In this document: positions 26,161 through 36,159 of the stretch, one piece after another | Layout: the number at the start of each line of letters is the position of its first letter | How positions within the stretch are numbered: the stretch's first letter is position 1 | Source: Acinetobacter celticus | Lineage (GTDB): Bacteria; Pseudomonadota; Gammaproteobacteria; Pseudomonadales; Moraxellaceae | Length of the DNA: 64,000 nucleotides | Direction: 5' to 3' | Assembly: GCF_001707755.1 (NCBI RefSeq) | Contig: NZ_MBDL01000013.1 | Coordinates: forward strand, 55,769-119,768 | Notes under the pieces: generated by a model | Databases searched by the model: none | What the model was told of the DNA's origin: nothing | Seen by the model: only the letters and a program-made list of their open reading frames with translations | Translations under genes and position numbers: made by a program

Positions 26161-27882
26161 TTATTTTCCAGGTTTAAAACTGTCTTTTAGATCTAAAATA
26201 CGGTTAAACACAGGTTTGTCGCTGCTATGATCGTACTGATCTGCAATGAAATAACCTTCACGTTCAAACTGGAAACGATCTTCAGGTTTTGCTTGCGCCA
26301 AAGCAGGCTCAATCACCGCTTGAATCACTTTTAATGAATCTGGATTTAAATTTGCTAAGAAATCATCACCTACTTCTGGGTCTGATTCTGTAAATAGGCG
26401 GTCGTAAACACGCACTTCGGCAGGAATGCCTTTAGACGCAGAAACCCAATGTACCACCCCTTTCACCTTACGGCCTTCTGGGTTTTTACCTAAGGTTTCA
26501 GGGTCAATAGAACATTTCAGCTCAATCACTTCACCATTGGCATCTTTAATCACTTCATCACATTTAATGACATAAGCATGGCGTAAACGTACTTCACCTT
26601 CTGGAATTAAACGTTTAAAGCCTTTCGGTGCAACTTCTTCGAAATCTTTACGATCAATATAAATTTCTTTAGATAAAGGAATAACACGCTCGCCCATGTC
26701 CACATTTGGATGGCGTGAATGCGTTAAATCCATATCTTCAGGCAGATTGGTTAAGGTCACTTTAAGCGGGTTTAACACGGCCATACCACGTGCAGCAGCA
26801 TTTTCCAGTGATTGACGAATACAGAACTCAAGCATTGCTACATCGACAATACCATCAGTTTTAGACACGCCTACACGTTTACAGAAATCACGTAGTCCTT
26901 CTGCAGTAAAACCACGACGACGCATACCCACAACAGTTGGCATACGTGGATCATCCCAACCATTGACATGATTGCCTTCAATTAGCTTACGAAGCTTACG
27001 TTTAGAAGTAATGGTGTAATCAATATTTAAACGGCTCGATTCGTACTGATGTGGAACGGCTTCAGATTTAACTTTTTCCACTACCCAATCATAGAATGGA
27101 CGGTGATCTTGGAATTCAAGCGTACACAGTGAGTGAGTAATACCTTCAATCGCATCTGATAATGGATGAGCGTAGTCATACATTGGATACATTTTCCATG
27201 TATTGCCCGTTTGATGATGCTCAGAATGTAATACACGATACAAAATTGGGTCACGCATATGCACATTTGGAGAAGCCATATCAATTTTAGCGCGTAAAAC
27301 AGCTTTGCCTTCACCCAATTCGCCATTATTCATTTGAGTAAAACGTGCAAGATTTTCTTCCACACTCACATCACGATAAGGCGAATTTTTCCCTAGTTCA
27401 ACAAAATTACCACGGTTTAAACGAATTTCTTCAGACGATTGCAAATCGACATAAGCATCCCCTTGCTTGATCAATTGAATTGCCCACGTATGCAGTTGGT
27501 CAAAATAGCTTGATGCATAACGTGGTTCGCCATTCCAGTCAAAACCTAACCATTTTACATCGTTGGCAATCCCATCAACGTATTCTTGTTCTTCTGCATC
27601 GGGATTGGTATCGTCAAAACGTAAATTACATACACCATTAAATTCTTGTGCAATACCAAAGTTCAGACAAATGGCTTTGACATGACCAATATGTAAATAA
27701 CCATTGGGTTCTGGTGGAAAACGCGTCACCACCTGCTTTGTACGACCTGCGGCTAAATCTTCAGTAATGACTTGGCGTACAAAGTCTAAGCCCGCCTGTT
27801 GTTCTTGCTGCGCAGCATCGACAGATTGAGTATGAGTTGTCGGGTTATTTGGCAGGGATGAAACAACATCATTCGGCTTCAT
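26161..27882 (-). CDS. glnS: Glutaminyl-tRNA synthetase
   Basis: This 573-residue class I synthetase charges tRNA-Gln. The HIGH-type motif is [11 protein letters not shown] and the KMSKS-type loop is [23 protein letters not shown] and [16 protein letters not shown] are GlnRS-specific, and the C-terminal part holds the two anticodon-binding barrels. A short N-terminal extension of about 35 residues rich in Asn, Gln and Ser precedes the catalytic domain. It is divergent from ppiB and ends in a UUCG-type terminator. Confidence 0.97.
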   Translation of the reverse strand: MKPNDVVSSLPNNPTTHTQSVDAAQQEQQAGLDFVRQVITEDLAAGRTKQVVTRFPPEPNGYLHIGHVKAICLNFGIAQEFNGVCNLRFDDTNPDAEEQEYVDGIANDVKWLGFDWNGEPRYASSYFDQLHTWAIQLIKQGDAYVDLQSSEEIRLNRGNFVELGKNSPYRDVSVEENLARFTQMNNGELGEGKAVLRAKIDMASPNVHMRDPILYRVLHSEHHQTGNTWKMYPMYDYAHPLSDAIEGITHSLCTLEFQDHRPFYDWVVEKVKSEAVPHQYESSRLNIDYTITSKRKLRKLIEGNHVNGWDDPRMPTVVGMRRRGFTAEGLRDFCKRVGVSKTDGIVDVAMLEFCIRQSLENAAARGMAVLNPLKVTLTNLPEDMDLTHSRHPNVDMGERVIPLSKEIYIDRKDFEEVAPKGFKRLIPEGEVRLRHAYVIKCDEVIKDANGEVIELKCSIDPETLGKNPEGRKVKGVVHWVSASKGIPAEVRVYDRLFTESDPEVGDDFLANLNPDSLKVIQAVIEPALAQAKPEDRFQFEREGYFIADQYDHSSDKPVFNRILDLKDSFKPGK

Positions 27883-27921
27883 AGTTGATAAATCACTTCT
27901 ATAAGATAAAATAGGATAATT

Positions 27922-27963
27922 AAAACGCGATTCTCATTTTTTAACAAAGAAAGTCGCGTTTTT
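27922..27963. repeat. Inverted repeat in the glnS-ppiB divergent region
   Basis: Arms AAAACGCGA (27922-27930) and its complement (starting at 27954) flank 23 AT-rich bases, and T runs follow on both strands. The position upstream of two divergent genes suggests an operator or an attenuator, but no factor can be named. Confidence 0.4.
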
Positions 27964-28047
27964 GCTTGCCTTGTAGTTTACAGTTTGCTTATGCTTCTCT
28001 CAACCAAAAACCCATGGCTTTTTTATCCATGATCAGGAGATTATAAA

Positions 28048-28557
28048 ATGAGTTTTCCTCAAGTCGAATTAAACACCAATAAAGGACGTATTGTTCTTGA
28101 ACTTAACTCAGAAAAAGCACCTATAACTGTTGCTAACTTCTTAGAATACGTTCGTGACGGTTTCTATGACGGCGTAATTTTCCACCGCGTGATTGATGGT
28201 TTCATGGTCCAAGGTGGCGGTATGGATGAAAACTTCAAAGAAAAAGCAACACGTGATGCAATTGAAAATGAAGCGGATAACGGCTTAACCAATGATATTG
28301 GTACAGTTGCAATGGCGCGTACTCAAGCACCTCACTCTGCATCTGCTCAATTTTTTATTAACGTGGGCAACAATGCATTCCTTAACCATTCTGGCAAAAA
28401 TGCTCAAGGTTGGGGTTATGCAGTTTTCGGTAAAGTGACTGAAGGTCTTGACATCGTTAACGAAATTAAAGGCGTTCGTACTGGTAACCGTGGCTACCAT
28501 GCAGATGTTCCACTAGAAAATGTTGTGATTGAATCTGCAAAAATTATTGCTGAATAA
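28048..28557 (+). CDS. ppiB: Cyclophilin-type peptidyl-prolyl isomerase PpiB
   Basis: This 169-residue cytosolic cyclophilin has no signal peptide. The active-site strand [13 protein letters not shown] and the SASAQFFIN loop are conserved, as is the C-terminal [13 protein letters not shown]. It speeds proline isomerisation during folding. A strong GGAG site precedes the ATG. The length is normal for the cytosolic form. The gene is followed directly by a 145-base palindromic element instead of a simple terminator. Confidence 0.95.
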   Translation: MSFPQVELNTNKGRIVLELNSEKAPITVANFLEYVRDGFYDGVIFHRVIDGFMVQGGGMDENFKEKATRDAIENEADNGLTNDIGTVAMARTQAPHSASAQFFINVGNNAFLNHSGKNAQGWGYAVFGKVTEGLDIVNEIKGVRTGNRGYHADVPLENVVIESAKIIAE

Positions 28558-28562
28558 TTTAT

Positions 28563-28707
28563 AAATCCTCCCCAACCCTCCTTTTTCAAAGGAGGGAGTA
28601 AAAGCCCGAATGCAAATGGCTGATAAGTCCTTCTTTTATAAAAGGGACTTTCAACCGTTTCAATGGGGAAACTCCTCCCTTTATTAAAGGGAGGCTGGGA
28701 GGGATTT
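28563..28707. repeat. 145-base MITE-like palindromic repeat element
   Basis: The ends are imperfect inverted repeats of about 22 bases, starting AAATCCTCCCCAACCCTCC on the left; the right end is its approximate complement. Inside are three hairpins in a row: CCTCCTTT with its complement near 28575-28593, an AAGTCC...GGACTT stem near 28625-28651, and CTCCCTTT with its complement near 28673-28691. There is no coding capacity. The layout is that of a small non-autonomous or REP/BIME-like intergenic element. It probably acts as the ppiB terminator and ends just 19 bases before lpxH. Confidence 0.75.
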
Positions 28708-28725
28708 CTTAAAAAGGAAAAATAA

Positions 28726-29445
28726 GTGACCTATCTGTTTATCGCTGATTTACATTTGTCACCTGAACACCCTCGACTCGTTCGGGGGTTTTTAGCATTG
28801 CTAGAGTCTTACAAAAATAAAAATACCCAACTCTATATTTTGGGCGATTGGTTTAATGCTTGGATTGGTGATGACTACACTGCCCCATGGTTAGATGAAG
28901 TGATTAATGCTTTAAAACAGTTCAATCAAGCTGGCAATCAAGTTTATTTTCAAGTCGGTAATCGTGACTTTGCTTTAGGTAAGCGATTTTTAAACCAATT
29001 TAATGGTATTTTATTGCCTGATGTCGATACTTTAAAAATAGGCAACATTCAAATACGCCTTGAACATGGCGATTTACTCTGTACCGATGATGTGTCCTAC
29101 CAAAAATTTCGTAAAATTATTCGTAATCCACTGCTTTTAGGCTTCCTTAAACGCCTGCCACTGAGCTTTCGCCAAAAGTTAGCCAATGGTTTTCGTAAAA
29201 AAAGTGCAGAGACCAAACAAGTAAAATCTTATGAGATTATGGATGTCAATCCACATGCCGTTGAACAATCCCTTCAATCGGTTGATTTACTGATTCATGG
29301 ACATACCCATCGACCATACATTCATGATGTGCATGGTAAACCTAGAATAGTATTAGGTGATTGGCGCGAACATGAAGCTCAAATTTTAGAGATTGATCCT
29401 GAACATATAAATCAAACCTTTGAACTTAAAATATGGCAATATTGA
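28726..29445 (+). CDS. lpxH: UDP-2,3-diacylglucosamine diphosphatase LpxH
   Basis: This 239-residue lipid A pathway enzyme hydrolyses UDP-2,3-diacylglucosamine to lipid X at the inner membrane face. The metallophosphoesterase motifs are in order: ADLHLS (D-x-H), LGDWFNAW, GNRDFALG, LEHGDLLCTDD and HGHTHRP. It begins with GTG at 28726 after AAAAAGGA at the edge of the palindromic element. The length matches E. coli (240). LpxB, the next enzyme in the pathway, is encoded elsewhere in this window. Confidence 0.95.
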   Translation: MTYLFIADLHLSPEHPRLVRGFLALLESYKNKNTQLYILGDWFNAWIGDDYTAPWLDEVINALKQFNQAGNQVYFQVGNRDFALGKRFLNQFNGILLPDVDTLKIGNIQIRLEHGDLLCTDDVSYQKFRKIIRNPLLLGFLKRLPLSFRQKLANGFRKKSAETKQVKSYEIMDVNPHAVEQSLQSVDLLIHGHTHRPYIHDVHGKPRIVLGDWREHEAQILEIDPEHINQTFELKIWQY

Positions 29446-29811
29446 TCAACACAGGTTTCTATCATTACTTTTTTAAAACAGCTTTAGATTTAAAAAATGT
29501 AAGCTTATAACACTATATTTATGAAATTTTTCATATTTCCTCTTGATGAGCTTTTAGTTCTCAAGCGATTAAAAATCAAAAAAAATAGTACAATAATAGA
29601 CAGCCAATTCGGCCCTGCTGTCTTATTATCAACATAGATAATAAGACAGCTAAAGTAAAAAAGAACATCACAAAAAATTTAGATCATGATATTAAGTAAT
29701 TTATCTTCAGGTTGTTTCAATCTAAAGTCTAAGTTATATGAAAACTCTTCTAATTCATTCTTTCTTTGATTCAGGTAAGATAAACCAAATTGATTAAGCG
29801 AGAGCGCCAGT
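29446..29811. other. Intergenic region with a strong hairpin
   Basis: This 366-base stretch holds no gene. A perfect 14-base inverted repeat stands at 29617-29650. The last 50 bases should hold the nfsB promoter, but I see no clear -35/-10 pair. Confidence 0.5.
29617..29650. repeat. Perfect 14-base inverted repeat
   Basis: The arms GCTGTCTTATTATC (29617-29630) and its exact complement (29637-29650) flank AACATA. No T run follows on either strand, so it is not a standard terminator. It lies between lpxH and nfsB. Confidence 0.6.
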
Positions 29812-30465
29812 ATGGATTTACTTAACGTTTCTAAAACACGTTACACCACTAAAGCTTATGATCAGGGTAAGACCATTCCTCAAGAACAATTTGATCGCTT
29901 GCTCGAAATTTTACGTTTAACACCATCTTCTATTAATATTCAGCCTTGGCATTTTTTTATTGCTGACAATCAACTGGCTAAAGAACGTATTGCAAAAGCA
30001 TTGGTTGGAAAATATGCCTACAATGCCCCTAAAGTTTTAGACTCATCTCATACTATTTTATTCTGTACCAAAGCAGATATTAATGAAGATCACCTAGAAA
30101 ACTTATTAAGCCGTGATGAAGCCAGTGGTCGTTTTAAAGACTCAGCAGCGAAACAAGGTCAAAAAGACAGTCGCTCAGGTTATGTCAATTTTTATCGTAA
30201 TGAAAAAGGTGATGTTCAGCGCTGGGCCGAAAATCAAACCTTTATTGCGTTGGGTCAAATTTTATTGGCTGCAGGAATTGAAGGCATTGATGCAACGCCT
30301 ATTGGTGGTTTTGATGAAGCCATTATTTCTGAAGAATTGGCTTTAGTTGAACAAGGTTTAGTACCCTCTGTACTGTTAACCTTGGGCTTTCGCAGTGAAA
30401 ATGATTTCAATGCAAAATTACCCAAATCTCGTTTAGCCAAAGAAGAAATCTTTACAAAGCTATAA
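29812..30465 (+). CDS. nfsB: Oxygen-insensitive NAD(P)H nitroreductase NfsB-like
   Basis: This 217-residue FMN enzyme belongs to the NfsB (minor nitroreductase/dihydropteridine reductase) branch. Typical parts are the start KTRYTTKAYD, the FMN-site segment LRLTPSSINIQPWHF, DSSHTILFCTKAD and the C-terminal loop GFRSENDFNAKLPKSRL. It reduces nitroaromatics, quinones and flavin using NAD(P)H as a homodimer. The length equals that of E. coli NfsB. It ends in a strong terminator and is a single-gene unit. Confidence 0.93.
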   Translation: MDLLNVSKTRYTTKAYDQGKTIPQEQFDRLLEILRLTPSSINIQPWHFFIADNQLAKERIAKALVGKYAYNAPKVLDSSHTILFCTKADINEDHLENLLSRDEASGRFKDSAAKQGQKDSRSGYVNFYRNEKGDVQRWAENQTFIALGQILLAAGIEGIDATPIGGFDEAIISEELALVEQGLVPSVLLTLGFRSENDFNAKLPKSRLAKEEIFTKL

Positions 30466-30472
30466 TCTGTTT

Positions 30473-30519
30473 AAAAAAGCGATAAAAGGGGAATTTATTC
30501 CTCTTTTATCGCTTTTTTG
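30473..30519 (+). terminator. Terminator after nfsB
   Basis: Sixteen-base arms (30473-30488 and 30503-30518) enclose a 14-base loop; the right arm ends in six T residues. Confidence 0.88.
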
Positions 30520-30588
30520 TCATTTGGGGACTTATTTTTTAAACAAAAATCGAGTATATTTTGCGCAAAACATCATCGGTCAACTGTT

Positions 30589-30813
30589 ATGCCTATTGCG
30601 CCAAAATTACCAATGAAATTTAACTGTACTTCTTGCAAAACTGTCTATATGCATAAGTACAATTCCGATGTTTTTCTAGCCTATCCAACCTGTCCTCAAT
30701 GTCAGCATCAGGGGCAATTACAGGGCACCATTGAGACCCCAGATTTTTTTAAATACCCCGTTGCTGTGGCAAAAAGCTATCTTCAAAGCACAATGCAACG
30801 GTTTTCACGCTAA
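30589..30813 (+). CDS. Small zinc-ribbon protein
   Basis: This protein of about 74 residues has two Cys-x2-Cys knuckles, CTSC and CPQC, 26 residues apart, typical of a zinc ribbon. I start at MPIAPKLP (30589) because the longer frame would run through the nfsB terminator; a start at 30613 is also possible. The region after the ribbon has no known domain. A terminator at 30846 supports a real transcription unit. The function is unknown; small ribbons of this kind often bind nucleic acid or act as folding modules. Confidence 0.6.
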   Translation: MPIAPKLPMKFNCTSCKTVYMHKYNSDVFLAYPTCPQCQHQGQLQGTIETPDFFKYPVAVAKSYLQSTMQRFSR

Positions 30814-30845
30814 ATAACGTCATAGAAACATCGCTACTTCTATAT

Positions 30846-30879
30846 AAACCGCTTAAATTTTCATATTTAAGCGGTTTTT
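30846..30879 (+). terminator. Terminator after the zinc-ribbon gene
   Basis: A 12-13-base stem with a GCTTAAAT core, a small loop and a run of five T residues. Confidence 0.85.
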
Positions 30880-31270
30880 CATTTCTAAGCCATCTTTGTT
30901 TTAGCAGTTCATGACCTTTTGATATAACTAAATTTTGGCCTAACTTTTACTAGATTCATTGATACAAGTACTGAAGTTTAAATATCTCATATTCTTAATC
31001 TATCTATAGTGAGCTTACCCTTAAAATTTAAATATACTCAATCTAGCAGTAACTAGCGTAGTGATTGAGGTGTTGGATAAAAACCATCATCCAAAAAATT
31101 GATATGACTCAAACTGAGAGCGTTGTATGTCATTCTATTGGGTTATGATCAGGCTATTTCCGCTGACCTTAAATAAAATAGATCGACACACTTTATTATT
31201 CAATAAACCTCATTTTTTGTTTGGGCTTTGGTCTGTGCTTATTCATGCCTTTATTTTCAGCCCATAAGCA
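30880..31270. other. Intergenic region with one marginal small frame
   Basis: This is AT-rich and mostly empty. A 46-codon plus-strand frame at 31127-31267 (see its own entry) is the only candidate gene. Confidence 0.4.
31127..31267 (+). CDS. Possible small hydrophobic peptide, 46 residues
   Basis: This frame begins MSFYWVMIRLFPLTLNKID and ends LFGLWSVLIHAFIFSP, with one clearly hydrophobic C-terminal segment. A weak GAGAG lies upstream. It stops four bases before the convergent transporter gene. It could be a small membrane peptide or the remnant of a longer gene. Evidence is thin. Confidence 0.2.
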   Translation: MSFYWVMIRLFPLTLNKIDRHTLLFNKPHFLFGLWSVLIHAFIFSP

Positions 31271-32125
31271 TTACATGGCATAAGCCAAACATAACACACT
31301 TACAATACCCAAAACTAAACCTGTGGCAGAGACCAGTTTAAGCTTTTCTTTAAAAATAATCAGCCCACCCAATACACCCAATAGCACGACTAAAATATTC
31401 ATACCTGCAAATACAATAGCAGGTGATTCTTTTAACAATATATGTGCTTTCACATACAACGCAATATTTGCAAAATTCAATACGCCCAATGCTAAACCAG
31501 CAAGTATATTCTGAGTTGTTCCAACTGTTTTTGTTTTTATAATGATATAAGCCAAAGACAATATAAATGCACAAATAAACATTAAGTTCAGTGCAACTGA
31601 AAACTGCAAACCTAAGCCTGTCGTATATTTTAATAATACATCTATTAATGCATAGCCTACCCAAACACTCGCTAAATAACCAACTGCATTCGGGTTTTCT
31701 GTGCTTATAGGCCCGACTCTATTTGATAATAAAATACACAGCACAGCGCCAATCCCTAACACAATACCGATTATTTTCAGTTGATTAAACTGTTCCTGAA
31801 AGACAAAGTATGCTGCGGTTAAAGACAAAACCACAGAAAGCCGCTGTGCAATTTCAGTTTTAAGAATACCTGCTGTTTGCAAGGACTTCGACAGACATAG
31901 AAAAATAGTGGGTAATAGAATGCCAAGTGTAATAATGAGCCACCAAGGCGTATCTTGGATTGAAACATGTTGTAAATCTGGCTTAAACCAGAAAAAACAT
32001 AAAATACTCGCGACGGCATAATTCCATGTAATCATTTGCAAGGCATTAAAGCCTCGCTCTTTACAAATTTTCAATAAAATTGAGACTGCAACACTGCATA
32101 GCGCAGCTGCAAAAATCAGTTCCAT
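31271..32125 (-). CDS. DMT superfamily (EamA-type) transporter
   Basis: This 284-residue protein has about ten membrane helices arranged as two similar halves of five, the layout of drug/metabolite transporters. The second helix region FNALQMITWNYAVASILCFF and the repeated V-LG-IGAVLCILL / LVLGIVSVLCLA end helices support the family. The substrate is not predictable: amino acids, nucleotides and drugs all occur. It is downstream of fba in the same direction, but the fba terminator lies between them. Confidence 0.8.
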   Translation of the reverse strand: MELIFAAALCSVAVSILLKICKERGFNALQMITWNYAVASILCFFWFKPDLQHVSIQDTPWWLIITLGILLPTIFLCLSKSLQTAGILKTEIAQRLSVVLSLTAAYFVFQEQFNQLKIIGIVLGIGAVLCILLSNRVGPISTENPNAVGYLASVWVGYALIDVLLKYTTGLGLQFSVALNLMFICAFILSLAYIIIKTKTVGTTQNILAGLALGVLNFANIALYVKAHILLKESPAIVFAGMNILVVLLGVLGGLIIFKEKLKLVSATGLVLGIVSVLCLAYAM

Positions 32126-32162
32126 AACACGCTCTTAAAATGATTCAAACTGTATTTAATTA

Positions 32163-32194
32163 ATAAAAAAAGCCCACGCAGTGTGGGCTTTTTA
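32163..32194 (-). terminator. Terminator after fba
   Basis: An AAAAAGCCCAC/GTGGGCTTTTT stem has a short loop and seven T residues on the minus strand. Confidence 0.88.
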
Positions 32195-32215
32195 AACTCA
32201 ATAATCTATGGCAGA

Positions 32216-33253
32216 TTATTTATAGCGTCCAACCATTTTCTCTAAAGAAATTGGGCGAATTTTATCTGCATGACCAGCTGTGCCAAATGCTTCATAACGA
32301 TCAACACAAATTTGTTTCATTGCATCAACAGTTGCAGAGAAGAATTTACGCGGATCAAATTCACTTGGTTTTTCAGCCATCAGACGACGCATAGCGCCAG
32401 TAGAAGCTAAACGCAAATCTGTATCGATGTTAATTTTACGAACACCGTGTTTAATTGCATCAACCAATTGTTCTACAGGTACACCGTAAGTTTCTTTGAT
32501 GTCGCCACCAAATTCATTAATTACAGCCAACCATTCTTGAGGAACAGAGCTAGAACCGTGCATAACAAGGTGTGTATTTGGCAAAGCCGCATGAATTTCT
32601 TTGATGCGGTCAATAGCTAAAATATCGCCTGTAGGTGGACGAGTGAACTTGTAAGCACCGTGTGAAGTACCCACTGCAATTGCTAAAGCATCAACATTTG
32701 TATCTGCTACAAACTGAGTTGCTTCTTCAACTGAAGTTAACAGTTGTGAATGGTCAAGAACGCCTTCAGCGCCGACACCATCTTCTTCACCCGCTAAACC
32801 AGTTTCAAGGCTACCTAAACAGCCAATCTCACCTTCTACAGAAACACCACAGGCATGCGCCATGGCAACTGTACGGCGTGTTACGTCAACATTATATTCA
32901 TAAGTTGTTGGCGTTTTACCGTCTGCACCCAAAGAACCATCCATCATCACTGATGAAAAGCCCAACTGGATAGAACGCTGACATACGTCAGGGTCTGTAC
33001 CATGGTCTTGGTGCATTACAACAGGAATATGTGGCCATTCTTCAATAGCAGCTAAAATAAGATGACGCAAGAACGGTGCACCTGCGTACTTACGTGCGCC
33101 TGCAGAGGCTTGCACAATCACAGGTGAATTGGTTGCATCTGCTGCAAGCATAATTGCGCGCATTTGTTCTAAATTGTTTACGTTAAACGCTGGTACGCCG
33201 TAAGCATGTTCGCCGGCGTGATCCAAGAGCTGGCGCAATGAAATAAGAGCCAT
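32216..33253 (-). CDS. fba: Class II fructose-1,6-bisphosphate aldolase (Calvin-cycle type)
   Basis: This 345-residue zinc aldolase joins or splits dihydroxyacetone phosphate and glyceraldehyde 3-phosphate. The metal and substrate residues are visible in [36 protein letters not shown] and KINIDTDLR. The extended [18 protein letters not shown] loop marks the CbbA/Calvin-type subgroup. It lies downstream of pgk in the same direction with a small lipoprotein gene between. In Acinetobacter, which lacks phosphofructokinase, this enzyme mainly serves gluconeogenesis. Confidence 0.95.
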   Translation of the reverse strand: MALISLRQLLDHAGEHAYGVPAFNVNNLEQMRAIMLAADATNSPVIVQASAGARKYAGAPFLRHLILAAIEEWPHIPVVMHQDHGTDPDVCQRSIQLGFSSVMMDGSLGADGKTPTTYEYNVDVTRRTVAMAHACGVSVEGEIGCLGSLETGLAGEEDGVGAEGVLDHSQLLTSVEEATQFVADTNVDALAIAVGTSHGAYKFTRPPTGDILAIDRIKEIHAALPNTHLVMHGSSSVPQEWLAVINEFGGDIKETYGVPVEQLVDAIKHGVRKINIDTDLRLASTGAMRRLMAEKPSEFDPRKFFSATVDAMKQICVDRYEAFGTAGHADKIRPISLEKMVGRYK

Positions 33254-33326
33254 AATGTCCTCCCAGGTAATGCGACATATTCTACATGTACAATGCTTTC
33301 AAATCAGCAGCAAAAACACCTTTTAT

Positions 33327-33355
33327 AAAAAAAATCCCTGCTTATGCAGAGACTT
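33327..33355 (-). terminator. Terminator after the small lipoprotein gene
   Basis: A TCTCTGC/GCAGGGA stem with an ATAA loop is followed on the minus strand by eight T residues. Confidence 0.85.
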
Positions 33356-33375
33356 TTAAAATAAAAGCAAGATTG

Positions 33376-33651
33376 TTAATGTGATGCAGGTGTTACTTGA
33401 CCTTGTTCTGGGTCTGCTGTCGCTTCATCCGCAGGTGTATTTGCAATTTCTGCTGGCACATCTGTATTTTTTTCATCCAGCACAGGTTTGTCTAATGCAT
33501 CAATGGCTGCTTGTTGTTCTGGTGTAGTTTTTGCATCAGCAACAGGTGCAGATGCTTCAGTTCCTACTTTTGGGGCTTCTTCTTTCTTAGAACATGCTGT
33601 TAATGCTAGTGGTGCGATTAAAAATGCAGCAAGTGCCAATTTAAATTTCAT
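33376..33651 (-). CDS. Small predicted lipoprotein
   Basis: This 91-residue protein has a signal peptide ending in the lipobox LTAC (lipidated C20). A Lys/Glu stretch and then a low-complexity region rich in Ala, Glu, Asp and Pro follow, with no folded domain. I use ATG 33651 with AGGA seven bases upstream, not the GTG one codon earlier. It is probably an envelope lipoprotein of unknown role. It sits between pgk and fba with terminators on both sides, so it seems to have its own promoter. Confidence 0.75.
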   Translation of the reverse strand: MKFKLALAAFLIAPLALTACSKKEEAPKVGTEASAPVADAKTTPEQQAAIDALDKPVLDEKNTDVPAEIANTPADEATADPEQGQVTPASH

Positions 33652-33738
33652 CACATTTTCCTACAGGTTGATGACTAATCTGTAGAAAATTTTATTGCAC
33701 TTATATTTCATTTTCATGACTAAAAAATGAATCGTTCA

Positions 33739-33769
33739 ATAAAAAAGGCTGAACAGATGTCAGCCTTTT
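33739..33769 (-). terminator. Terminator after pgk
   Basis: An AAAGGCTGA/TCAGCCTTT stem is followed by six T residues on the minus strand. Confidence 0.87.
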
Positions 33770-33789
33770 CATTTACTTCATTTTAAAAA

Positions 33790-34977
33790 TTAAGCGCGTT
33801 CTAACAAAACTGCAACAGCGGGTAAGGTTTTACCTTCAACAAACTCAAGGAATGCACCGCCACCTGTAGAAATGTAGCCAATTTTGTCTGCAACTTGGTA
33901 TTTATCAATTGCAGCTAAAGTGTCACCACCACCCGCAATAGAGAAACCTTCCGATTCAGCAATGGCTAAAGACAATGCTTTTGTGCCTTCGCCAAATTGG
34001 TCAACTTCAAATACGCCAACTGGGCCATTCCAAAGAATGGTTTTAGAGGTTTTTAAAATTTCGGCAAACATTTTTGCAGTTTCTGGGCCAACATCTAAAA
34101 TCATGTCATTGTCTGTAACGTCTTCTACTTTTTTCACAACTGCTTTTGCTGCAGCCAAAGAACCAAGGAAATCATCAAAGTTAATTTCTGAAGCATCAGC
34201 CACAACAACGTCTGTTGGTAATGGAATAGATACTTTTGCAGCAATGGCTTTTGCTGTATCAATTAAATCATGTTCGCACAATGATTTACCAACATTGAAG
34301 CCCGCAGCGGCGAGGAAAGTATTAGCAATACCACCACCCACAATAATTTGATCACACAAGTCTGAAAGTGACGTTAAAACATCTAATTTTGTCGACACTT
34401 TAGAACCAGCAACAATCGCAGCCATTGGTTTTTCAGGTGTTTTAAGCGCACGACCTAAAGCATCTAATTCTGTTGCCAACAATGGGCCAGCAGCGGCAAT
34501 TTTTGCTAAACGCGCCACGCCTTCAGTTGACGCTTCTGCACGGTGTGCTGTGCCAAAAGCATCCATGACAAATACGTCGCAAAGCGCTGCATATTTAGCG
34601 GCAAGCTCTGGATTATTTTTCTTTTCACCTACATTAAAACGACAGTTCTCAAGTAGTACAACTTGACCTGCTTGAACTTCAACGCCATCTAAATATTCAG
34701 TCAATAATTTAACTTCTTGACCTAAGGCTTCGGTTAAATATGCAGCCACAGGTGCCAAAGATTGTTCAGCTTTCGGCTCACCTTCAACAGGACGACCAAG
34801 GTGAGAATAAACCATTACCGCTGCACCTTTTTCTAAAGCAGTTTTAATGGTTGGCAATGCCGCACGTAAACGCGCATCGCTAGTAATCACACCATTTTTA
34901 ACAGGAACGTTTAAGTCCTCACGAATAAGAACACGCTTGCCTGCTAAATCTAGGTCAGTCATACGCTGAAAGTTCAT
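33790..34977 (-). CDS. pgk: Phosphoglycerate kinase
   Basis: This 395-residue glycolytic/gluconeogenic enzyme passes phosphate between 1,3-bisphosphoglycerate and ADP. The N-terminal substrate signature [15 protein letters not shown], the HLGRP loop, the ATP-side [14 protein letters not shown] and the closing [21 protein letters not shown] loops are all present. The length is typical. GAGAG precedes the ATG. Fba lies two genes downstream. Confidence 0.96.
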   Translation of the reverse strand: MNFQRMTDLDLAGKRVLIREDLNVPVKNGVITSDARLRAALPTIKTALEKGAAVMVYSHLGRPVEGEPKAEQSLAPVAAYLTEALGQEVKLLTEYLDGVEVQAGQVVLLENCRFNVGEKKNNPELAAKYAALCDVFVMDAFGTAHRAEASTEGVARLAKIAAAGPLLATELDALGRALKTPEKPMAAIVAGSKVSTKLDVLTSLSDLCDQIIVGGGIANTFLAAAGFNVGKSLCEHDLIDTAKAIAAKVSIPLPTDVVVADASEINFDDFLGSLAAAKAVVKKVEDVTDNDMILDVGPETAKMFAEILKTSKTILWNGPVGVFEVDQFGEGTKALSLAIAESEGFSIAGGGDTLAAIDKYQVADKIGYISTGGGAFLEFVEGKTLPAVAVLLERA

Positions 34978-35116
34978 CTATAGCTCTCTTTATTGATATC
35001 AAAACGCCAAGATTCTAAATGATTATGCAAAAAAACGTTAGCTTCTTTTGTATAAAAGGCATCAAAACCAAAAGTTTTGCTATCATAGTCAAAAGCCCCC
35101 TAAAGATTCAGCGCTT

Positions 35117-35500
35117 ATGTCGATTCATCCTGATCCAAATCTTAATCGTTTAAACGTTTTAGGCGAACCTTTGGCGAGTTGTTGCTTTGACCCAATTACG
35201 GGATATTTTCGTAATGGTTTTTGTCATACTGCACCGACAGATTTGGGACAACATACAATGTGTGCCCAAATGACCTCAGAGTTTTTAAGTTATTCTCAAA
35301 AAACGGGGAATGATTTAACGACTCCTTTACCAGAAGTTGGTTTTAACGGCCTGCAACCCGGCGATTTTTGGTGTATTTGTGTGACTCGGTGGGTAGATGC
35401 ATACCAAGCAGGTATTGCTCCGCCTATTAAAATACAAGCATGTCATCAAGCGGTTCTGTCTTATGTTCCGCTTAATGTATTAATGGAATATGCAGTGTAA
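35117..35500 (+). CDS. DUF2237 family protein
   Basis: This 127-residue protein carries the pattern that runs through the DUF2237 family: NVLGEPLASC, DPITGYFRNGFC, DLGQHTMCAQMT, GNDLTTPLPE and PGDFWCICVTRW. Several cysteines (in ASCC, GFCH, TMCA and WCIC) are conserved and could bind a metal. I take ATG 35117 (MSIHPDPN). Its stop overlaps the Maf start as TAATG, so the two are coupled. No function is known to me. Confidence 0.8.
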   Translation: MSIHPDPNLNRLNVLGEPLASCCFDPITGYFRNGFCHTAPTDLGQHTMCAQMTSEFLSYSQKTGNDLTTPLPEVGFNGLQPGDFWCICVTRWVDAYQAGIAPPIKIQACHQAVLSYVPLNVLMEYAV

Positions 35501-36093
35501 TGAGTACTCAAAAAATTATTTTGGCTTCAAGTAGCCAAACCCGTAAAGATTTAATGGATCGTTTACGCATTGATTACCTGTCTATTGTACCGAATATTGA
35601 TGAATCACCCCGTGGCGAAAGCCATGCCGATGATTTAGCGAAACGTTTGGCTTTTGAAAAAGCGCGCTTTATTGCAGAGCAACATCCAGATTCTATTGTT
35701 ATTGGTTCTGACCAAGTGGCTTGGCGTGAAGGTGCTCCAGATATATTTATTGGCAAGCCCATTAGTTCTGAAAAAGCAGTGAAACAGTTACAAGCCAATT
35801 CAGATAAAATTGTCTATTTCAGTACGGCGCTGAGTGTGCAACATTTAGCTTCTGGTTATGAGCAAACCTTGGTTGAACATTATAAAGTTAAATTTCGTAA
35901 ACTGAGTTTGCCTGAAATTGAACGTTATATTGAGGTTGAACAACCTTTGTATTGTGCAGGTAGCTTTAAATGTGAAAGCTTAGGTATTAGCTTATTTGAA
36001 GAAATGATTGGTCATGACCAGACTACACTGATGGGTATGCCAATGATTAAATTATGTCATATTTTGCGTGAATTAAAGGTGTTAGTTCCTTAA
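35500..36093 (+). CDS. Maf-family nucleotide pyrophosphatase (YceF-like)
   Basis: This 197-residue protein starts with the Maf signature ILASSSQTRKDLMDRL and has the SDQVAWREG, GKPISSEKA and CAGSFKCESLG motifs. The last of these fits the YceF branch, which in E. coli hydrolyses 7-methyl-GTP. Such enzymes clear modified nucleotides. The start overlaps the DUF2237 stop codon by one base. The length is normal. Confidence 0.9.
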   Translation: MSTQKIILASSSQTRKDLMDRLRIDYLSIVPNIDESPRGESHADDLAKRLAFEKARFIAEQHPDSIVIGSDQVAWREGAPDIFIGKPISSEKAVKQLQANSDKIVYFSTALSVQHLASGYEQTLVEHYKVKFRKLSLPEIERYIEVEQPLYCAGSFKCESLGISLFEEMIGHDQTTLMGMPMIKLCHILRELKVLVP

Positions 36094-36159
36094 TTTATAA
36101 AAGTATTTTTAGCTTCTTTCTAATAAATCGAACAGCTTCAAATGGTGCTGTTCGTTTCA

